Under the pieces are notes generated by a model. That model was given only the letters and a program-made list of their open reading frames with translations. It did no database searches and had not been told where the DNA came from. The position numbers were made by a program, and so were the translations under genes. 16,098 nucleotides of DNA from Baffinella frigidus (taxonomy: Eukaryota > Cryptophyceae > Cryptomonadales > Baffinellaceae): assembly GCA_026770585.1 (NCBI GenBank), contig MU646392.1, positions 873,204-889,301 of the forward strand. The letters are read 5' to 3'. This document shows, piece by piece, positions 6,841-13,282 of the stretch. How positions within the stretch are numbered: the stretch's first letter is position 1; each line of letters starts with the position of its first letter.

Positions 6841-6943
6841 GGTTACTCGCAATTAAGGACACGCACCGCCCTAGGGTCCGGCAGAAGGGCTCGTCCTAGG
6901 AGCATACGCCCACCGGAGGTGCGTGTCCTTGCATCCGAGTAGC
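6841..6943. mobile_element. Inverted-repeat element family F
   Basis: The left arm GGTTACTCGCAATTAAGGAC, then ACGCACC, is mirrored by GGTGCGTGTCCTTGC and GAGTAGC at the right, with a few mismatches. About 103 bp. A second left arm occurs at 4665-4693. No coding capacity. Confidence 0.6.
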
Positions 6944-6986
6944 TTTTGTATTGTGATGCGTTTTGCCCAACAATCTCTACCACTAA

Positions 6987-7115
6987 GCCATGTTGGATGG
7001 CTTCAGCACAGGTATCTCTTTCAGACACACCTACTACGTCATGTTGGCTGGCATGAGCACAGACTAATAAGTCACGTTGGTTGGCATGAGCACAGGCATC
7101 TCTCTCGGATACCTG
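6987..7115 (+). repeat. Three diverged tandem units of about 40-50 bp
   Basis: Each unit contains a form of GTTGG-TGGCATGAGCACAG followed by TATCTCTCTC or similar (starts near 6987, 7037 and 7070). A fourth related copy lies at about 4975-5018. They translate to a repeated HVGWHEHR-like word in one frame, but unit lengths do not preserve frame, so I treat them as non-coding. Confidence 0.55.
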
Positions 7116-7171
7116 CATCACGGGACAGACCACCACTTCAGCACTTCTTCTTGGAGGTGTTGGATTCGTTC

Positions 7172-7231
7172 TCGCCCTTCAACATCGACACCGAATTCCG
7201 CTCGCCCTTGCCATTGTACATCCCCTGCCGA
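7172..7231 (+). repeat. Coding-like fragment, copy 2
   Basis: Partner of 6466-6525. Here the frame stays open upstream (LQHFFLEVLDSF precedes it) and downstream, giving a 159-codon open frame from 6923 to 7402. That frame also runs through the tandem units and the family H element, so only this central piece looks like genuine protein. Protein not recognised. Confidence 0.4.
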
Positions 7232-7232
7232 C

Positions 7233-7412
7233 CCACACGAGGCGGATCAAACACCCTTTTTAAAACCCAGGGTGCTGTACAAATGAGGCAGTGCAGCAAT
7301 TTTTATATGTCTGGTCACGTGTCGACCCGCTTTTCGGAGGGACACGTGACCAACTCCGTACACAACGCCTGCAACCGACATTTTAAAAGGGTGCTTGGGT
7401 AGCCTCGTGTGG
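7233..7412. mobile_element. Inverted-repeat element family H (about 180 bp)
   Basis: The ends CCACACGAGGC and GCCTCGTGTGG are exact inverted repeats. The arms continue imperfectly (CACCCTTTTTAAAA against TTTTAAAAGGGTG). The centre carries an 11-bp hairpin GGTCACGTGTC/GACACGTGACC. No coding capacity. Single copy in this window. Confidence 0.65.
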
Positions 7413-7964
7413 ACTGATGAGCTTGTTGAGGGGGGGGGGGCGAATCTCATTTAGGAACATCACTGATTCAGTTGCACCTTTAACACAGCAGTAGGCTTTT
7501 TTGTGCGGCATGTTAGGGTGGGTGTTGCCATCTTGACATACAACTCATGCCTACCATACCATACAAGCGTAACTGCATGAGGGATCTTCCGAAATTAAAT
7601 CGCAGGAGAAAGCGGACATCGTAGGCCCCCGGGGGGAGGCGACGGGGGGGCTGGGAGGGGGGGGGCAAATATCTCAACACTATACTTTTTTGCATTTCGT
7701 TTTGTGGCCAAGAGCGGCACCTCCAATTTCGCGTTGGTAGCCTACCCCGCTTAAAATCTTCCCACGGTTTAAGTTTGTTTGACCGTGACCAGTCCAATCG
7801 AGTCTGCTCTCCTTTCAAGATGGGCTAGCCGGATGGATAGAACAGAGAGGTCTGGAGAGAGGCGACCTCTCTCCAGAACTCTCGCTCAAGGTCCTGCGGA
7901 AACCTAGCGTCCGAGGGTGGAGGGGGGGACACAAGGCGACCATGCTGACATCAACCAGAACCAT
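7413..7964. other. Gene-free stretch with a perfect 12-bp hairpin
   Basis: G-runs near 7430 and 7640, one copy of the AATCGCAGGAGAA word (7598-7627), and a perfect hairpin at 7851-7877 (TCTGGAGAGAGG, loop CGA, CCTCTCTCCAGA). No gene supported. It lies downstream of the minus-strand gene and could include its 3' untranslated region or further exons. Confidence 0.45.
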
Positions 7965-7991
7965 CTCTCGCTCTGTCTCTCTCCCTCTCGC

Positions 7992-8028
<37 letters not shown>

Positions 8029-8160
8029 GTCTCTCTCTGTCTCTCTCTGTCTCTCTGTCTCTCTGTCTCTCTGTATGTCTCTGTGGGACTGTCAGTCAGT
8101 CAGTCAGTCAGTCAGTCAGTCAGTCAGTCTATCTGTCAGTCAGTGAGTCAGTTTCTCTCT
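7965..8160 (+). repeat. Compound microsatellite: CT-rich, (CTGT)n, then (CAGT)n
   Basis: CTCT/CTGT repeats run from about 7965 to 8085, and CAGT tetranucleotides from about 8092 to 8145. Long Ser/Leu/Cys- or Gln/Ser-rich open frames here are translations of the microsatellite. The CAGT run on the minus strand supplies the in-frame TAG used if exon 5 of the neighbouring gene is read through. Confidence 0.9.
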
Positions 8161-10503
8161 CTGAGGCAGGGCAGGAAAGGGGGCAGACATTGCCCATGGC
8201 GGGGCCCTTCTTCTTGGGCGAGAAGCCGCACAAGAGGTCCTTCGGGATCTCGCCCTTCTCCAGCACCGCCACGGACTCAGCCGACTCGCCGAAACCGACC
8301 TCCTGCAACACGGGAAACACCACAGAGGAGATCAGTGACGGGGCGCTGCCCGCAGAGCCCGCAGAGCGAGTGTGATCGGCGAACCATGGTTGCAACCAAC
8401 GCCTGGCCTGGCAAAGGGAAAATGGCTCAGAATGGTATCCTCACACCGACATCCTGCAAGTTGGTCACGTTTCAGGAGGTTACGCCACACCGGCGTTGTG
8501 TTGGGACCTGTTCACTGGACTTAATGCAGAGGTACCACACAGAACATACCCCGACCTCCTGCAGCCCGTGCCATGTCACATGATTTCCTTCCTGTAACAC
8601 TTGACGTCAACGGCGCGCCATACAGCAGACAACAGCTGCGCATTTTCTAGGGGGGGGGGGCGCGCGACACGCAACCACACGATGCGCGCGCCTAGCTTGA
8701 GGGCACTGCGCGACCGCGGTAAGGAAATGCGCAAGGTGGTGGGCGACGTGGGGGCGATGCCCCCTGGGAAGCCAGACGAGCGATGCGGGGCAGGTGCGCT
8801 GCGCGGTATGGCGCCCTCTACTGGAGTCACGGCTAGGTTTGCACTGGATCACGGCTCCAGTTACGGGCAGGATGCTGGCTCTTGGTGTTCAAAGTGGTGT
8901 TCAAAGGCGGGTGGTGGCATCGGCACGTCTCGAGGCCCTCTCGGGCCTGAGGTGGCATCCGGGGTGTGGGTCCCAGGAGGTTATCAGGCACCCTTATCCG
9001 GGGAAACCTATTTTTTCTTTCATTTGATGTCAACGAAAATTACTACACCAATCGGTTTTACTAGTAATATTAAAGCATTTGTGTAGTAACTTTCATTGCC
9101 ATCAAATGGAAGAAAAATAGGTTTCCCCGGATAAACCCGATGACCCCTGGGAAGCCTGATGCGCGCTGCGGGGCAGGTGGGCTGTGCGCTATGGTCGCCA
9201 CGCGTCTCGAGCTCCTCTCGGGCGTGAGATGGCATCCCGCGTGTGGGTCTGCGCGCTGACCAGCTTGCCCTCTGACCCAAGCGGCATGCGACACAGCTAC
9301 CAATGGATTTCTTGAATGACCCGATGTGGATAATCCTTAGCATGCACAGGGATACCGCGTATGCCAGCGACGGGAGGGCTGGAGGGAGCACGGGGCGAAC
9401 CACCAGCCACTCTGGGAGGGGCCAGCGGGCGTCCACCCCCACGTCTCTCATCACCCTCAGCATTCCGTCCGGGGCGCACTGGGCGCTCTCGAGAGGGAGA
9501 GAAGCAAGGGGCGGGTGTGCAGCCTTGTGACTGCCAGAGTGGACATAGGTTCCACCCGCCGGCAGGGTGGGAGCGGGCGGGGCACCAGCTCGCGGGCCTT
9601 GCTCTTGAGGCTGGGGTAGAAGTCCACTGCGTACTCGAGGATCAGCCGCTTGTGCGTCTGCGGCAGCGAGAGGGGAGAGGTGGGGGGTCAGCACTCCAGC
9701 ACAGCATCACGCTAGCACTTGAGCACTACGGCAAAGCGACGGCCGCGGGAGGGGTCCGCACTCTGGCACGTCAGGATTCTAGCGCAGCGACAGCGAGATC
9801 CTGGTGCACCCCGCAGCTTCCTAGAGATGCTAGCGATATGCTGGTTCATCCGCGCCGGGTGTGAGAGAGCGTGGATAGCTTGACGTGGCAGGGTACCAGG
9901 CAGGACGCGGCAATGAGATCGCCCTTGGACGCGATGTTGCCGAGCTCATACCACTTGTCCTCGCCCTTCACGCGCGCGAACACGATCGACGGCTTGGAAC
10001 CATCCTTGATCACCTGATCGTAGTTGAGCAGGATTTTCTTGGCAATGCCTGTGATTCTTACCGGGGCCTTGGTGTCCTTGGCGTCGCTCGCCTTCCTGCC
10101 GGCCAGATTCCCAGAGCGGTTTCAGTCGCACAGGGGACGTGGCGCTGGACACATAAGCGCCCCGGCCTTGGCGCCGGAACGTAAGACGTGGAAAGGTTGG
10201 GGACTCTGGGCCCAAGGCGCGGGCGCGTGCTGGGTCGCCCCCTGGGGGGCAGGTTGGTCGGGATCTCAGCAGCCCATAGTTCCTGGCATGCAGGATGAAG
10301 AAGATCCTTTGCAGCCGTGCAGCGGGGTGACTAATGGGCGGGGGGCCCCACCCGAAGCCCGCCATCTGAACCCCAAGCACTGCAGGCCTGATCGAGCAGA
10401 CGCCAGCGGCACGGGACGGAGCAAGCGCCATCGGGCCGGCGGGCATGAAGGCGTTGCATGTCCCGGCCAGGACGGCGACGCCAAGAGCGATGTAGCGCAC
10501 CAT
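8129..10503 (-). CDS. Predicted plastid-targeted small protein (about 5 exons)
   Basis: Exons by frame and splice phase: 10503-10352, 10095-9897, 9657-9586, 9478 (or 9487) to 9443 or 9404, and 8302 to about 8189 or to the stop at 8129. Exon 1 encodes signal peptide MVRYIALGVAVLAGTCNA (1-18), then Phe-19 and a Ser/Arg/Ala/Pro transit-like stretch ending MAGFG, the bipartite targeting layout of red-lineage secondary plastids. Exons 2-3 encode a compact domain with ARVKGEDKWYELGN and YAVDFYPSLKSKAREL. Exon 5 reads VAVLEKGEIPKDLLCGFSP. Introns are GT-AG; exon 1/2 joins in phase 2, the others in phase 0. The GFG start, W-x-(E/V)-x-G strand and YP-x-L helix recall HHL1/DUF6523-like thylakoid proteins from memory; this is weak. 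The exon 4 end and the last exon are uncertain. ATG 10503 is chosen because the open frame upstream to 10560 would place 19 residues before the signal peptide. Confidence 0.6.
8446..8563 (-). repeat. Two extra copies of the exon 5 acceptor motif
   Basis: The exon 5 acceptor TTGCAG|GAGGTCGG (8295-8307 region) has two further copies upstream within the preceding intron: at 8446-8458 (TTGCAGGATGTCGG on the minus strand) and 8551-8563 (CTGCAGGAGGTCGG). Neither is followed by the rest of exon 5. Confidence 0.55.
8755..9250 (+). repeat. Imperfect direct duplication flanking a palindromic MITE
   Basis: Bases 8755-8815 match 9138-9199 (both contain GGGAAGCC and GCGGGGCAGGTG). Bases 8925-8973 match 9204-9250 (CTCTCGGGC, GGCATCC, GTGTGGGTC). 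The first copy has about 105 extra bases in its middle. It lies in intron 4 of the minus-strand gene; no exon is recognised here. Confidence 0.6.
8994..9134. mobile_element. AT-rich palindromic MITE with ACCC target duplication
   Basis: Ends TTATCCGGGGAAACC and the exact reverse complement. Arms of about 55 bases pair with few mismatches around an AT-rich centre. ACCC is directly repeated at 8990-8993 and 9135-9138. The low GC content stands out against GC-rich surroundings. 141 bp, no coding capacity, and single copy in the window. Confidence 0.75.
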
Positions 10504-10720
10504 GGAGGGAGAACACGGAAGAGGTGGTCGACTCGGCCTCCGCTCAATCGTATACGACAAATATATCCCAAATATACCAACAACTTAAAACGGTTTTAAT
10601 CCGATTTCATCGAAAAATACGATCGTAATAATCGAAATATACGAACTCCTTGTTCGTGGAAGGAACGATTTTTTCCTTTTTCGGGCGAATCCAGCGCGCG
10701 GTTACTGGAGAGGCTTTCTG
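10504..10720. promoter_or_regulatory. Divergent promoter region between the plastid-protein and GT49 genes
   Basis: These 217 bases separate two start codons that point away from each other. They are markedly AT-rich (about 10545-10660) between GC-rich coding exons. They contain AAATATATCCC and AATATACC TATA-like words, repeated ATATACGA, CGATCG and CGTATACG palindromes, and the near-palindrome TTAAAACGGTTTTAA (10585-10599). Both 5' untranslated regions must lie here, so the core promoters are short or overlapping. No specific factor site can be named. Confidence 0.55.
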
Positions 10721-13214
10721 ATGCTTCAGGCGACGATGGACTGGGTCTCGGGCGCAGCCGCAGGACGAAGGCGGTGCGCGCTGAGCGGCATCGGTCCGGC
10801 AGTGGTGATTCTTGTCTGCGTCGTCGGGTGGCAAAGTGGCGTGGCGGGCTCGCAGCTTGAGCAGCAGTGCCGTCGCGAAGGGGTGCTGGACGAGGGATGC
10901 GTGGCTGAGCGGCTCGACTCGGAGGAGGCGCTGCAGGTCGCCTCCCCTTGGCTCTGCAACGGCTGCTGTGACTCTGGATCCGTGTGCTCCCAAACCTCGA
11001 CACGCGAGCGAGACCCGAGGCCTGAGGCCCCGCGCCCTAATCCGGATCCCTCCCCGCAGGCGGCGTTCGATGCGCAGCCAGTACCGTACCGCGTTGTCCC
11101 GTCCTTCCTCGAATCGCAGCACGCGCCACACGCGCATGACGTCGCGCTCTGCACGCAAGGCAGCGTCGACCGCCTCGACCGCCTCCGGTGAGCACACCAC
11201 CTTGGGGGAAGAGATTATATCGAACGTATAACGTCGAGCATAAACGTATGCGTCTACCAATGTCTCAACATCAAACCCCTCATCTCACCCCTCCTACCAC
11301 AATCAGAAACGCCATGTTCATCCTCCGACCAGGCTGCTGATGTTCTCTGTTCTGCATCGGAAACCATCTGCAGCGCAGAACCATGCACGGAACACAGCGC
11401 GCAGGCAGACGGCATTGACGCTGGTGCGTGTTCCTGCGCTGCCGCAGATTGCAGGCCGAGTCGTGGGGGGGCTCGTTATCTGCTGCCATCTACATCCGAC
11501 CTCCAGGTCCGTCCCGCATCCTAGCTCTGCCTCACTTTATCTCGCCTCCTCGTTAACCACATTTCACTCCGACCCACAAGATTTCAGCTAAGTCAACCAG
11601 CTCACCTCAGTCAACTTTCCCCTGATTTCGTTTAGATGGACCCTGCCACCATGGCCGGCATTTGACTTAAGGCGCTGGTTTTCAGGGGGAGTTGACTTAA
11701 GCGAAATGTTCTGGATCCGAGTGCATTTAGATGCGGACTCCGTCCATACGCTCCAGTACAAATATCATCCAACTTTGTTTGATGAGGAGCCCGGATTGAC
11801 AGAGGCAGAGGTAGGAACCCCCCCGCGCGTTCCTGCGGCCCCACGACTTGACACTCAACTCTCTGCAGCTCACCCCCCACAAATGCATCATACGATACTT
11901 TCCAACCATTTCAATACACCAACTCTCTCTCTTCTTCTAACAAATACACGGGCATATACGTTGCCGACAAATCACCGACAGCACAGCACGAGGCGTGCGC
12001 ACACATCCATTCGCTGCAAAACCTAGCACCCCCCCATGCCCCCCTCCCATGTCGCCTCCTGCCTCGTGCGCGGTCACGCCAAATCTGCCCCGTGGTCCTA
12101 GTTATGCACCTGGTAGATATCGACGGCACGCTCCAAACCCTCAACCCTCACCCCCACCCAAGTAATTAAATCCCACCAGCTAACTAAGTAAGTAAGTAAA
12201 TTCCCCATGCAGAGGCAGTGGAGCCGCTGCACTCGCAGATCCTCGAGGAGATACGAGCGCTGCACGAAGCCGTCGAGCACGCCCCGTCTGGTATTCCTGC
12301 TCTTTTCTTCTTCTTCGTAGCATTGCGGCGCTGACGCTGGTTGTTTGGCAATAAAATTTCAATCTCTCTGTTCTTCTTCTTTGTTACCCTCGTCAAGAGC
12401 CGTCTGAAACGTGATCAATTACTACCTACACACCGATTGCGCTCGGTGTGTAGGTAAAGGGAGGGCGGGTGGTATTCGCACTTGTCCACTAGCCGCTGTT
12501 GGTATACGATAAACATTCAGGGACCAATTTCGTACGCGTGTTGAGAACGATTCGCGCGTAAGTTGCTTCCGACACCACCAGTTCAACCACGTCTTTTCTC
12601 TCTCCACTTAGCAGCCACCGGTGCCGTCCCCTACCGGATTTCCGCAAGGGGTTGGTCACGTTGCTGGCGAAAGATTCGAAATTTGTACGGGGATCGTTCA
12701 AATGGATCGATTCCCGAAGGCACCGTTGGCTGATGAGTGGCTCGCCGCAGGATTCTCCGCCTCCACCTGAAGATTCACCGGAGGAAGGTTTTCTGAGTGA
12801 TGCCCCCTCGACAGGGTGCCGCTTGACGATCTCGCTCCTCTACGCTCTGGATCCCGCGGAGGCTACCACCGAGTTCGACACCTTGTACCCCCCCCACCCC
12901 AAACATCCTGCGTGGCAAAGTGTATTCGGCCACTTTGGTTCAAACCCCCTCCACAATGCGTGCGCTGGCTGCAGGTGATCGTGTTCTGGCTGCAGGGTAC
13001 TTTGCACCATCAGATCGTACCGAGAACCTGCACTATGATCGCAGCGAGAGGCTGAGATGTGCCCCTCACCAGACCCCCCGCACCTCAGCAATGGCCTTAG
13101 CACTGGGAGCTTGATCATGGACCCACCATCCTGATCGAGTCTACATGACGCGCATGCGGATGATGCTATCAGCGCCCGCCGAGTAGGGTGTGACCGGGAT
13201 TTTTCTTTGGCAGA

Positions 13215-13282
<68 letters not shown>

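Noticed and set aside
7917-8583. Plus-strand open frames rich in Ser/Leu/Val/Cys
   Set aside because: They are translations of the CTGT/CAGT microsatellites and are antisense to exon 5 of the minus-strand gene.
10607-11260. Minus-strand open frame resembling bacterial-type ribosomal protein S6 (PEAVEAVDAALRAERDVMRV)
   Set aside because: It is exactly antisense to exon 1 of the GT49-like gene. The plus-strand reading has a membrane anchor, family blocks and a phase-matched donor, whereas no upstream S6 exon with the expected N-terminal half is found.
11651-11665. Strong start-codon context GCCACCATGG
   Set aside because: The frame ends after four codons, and the site lies within an intron of the GT49-like gene.
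11706-12026. 106-codon open frame starting at ATG 11706 as a separate small gene
   Set aside because: Only the part up to the GTAGGA donor at 11811 looks coding, and it joins in phase with the GT49 exons; the remainder is low-information sequence.
12423-12456. Hairpin as a transcription terminator
   Set aside because: No T-run follows, the setting is eukaryotic, and it lies inside an intron.
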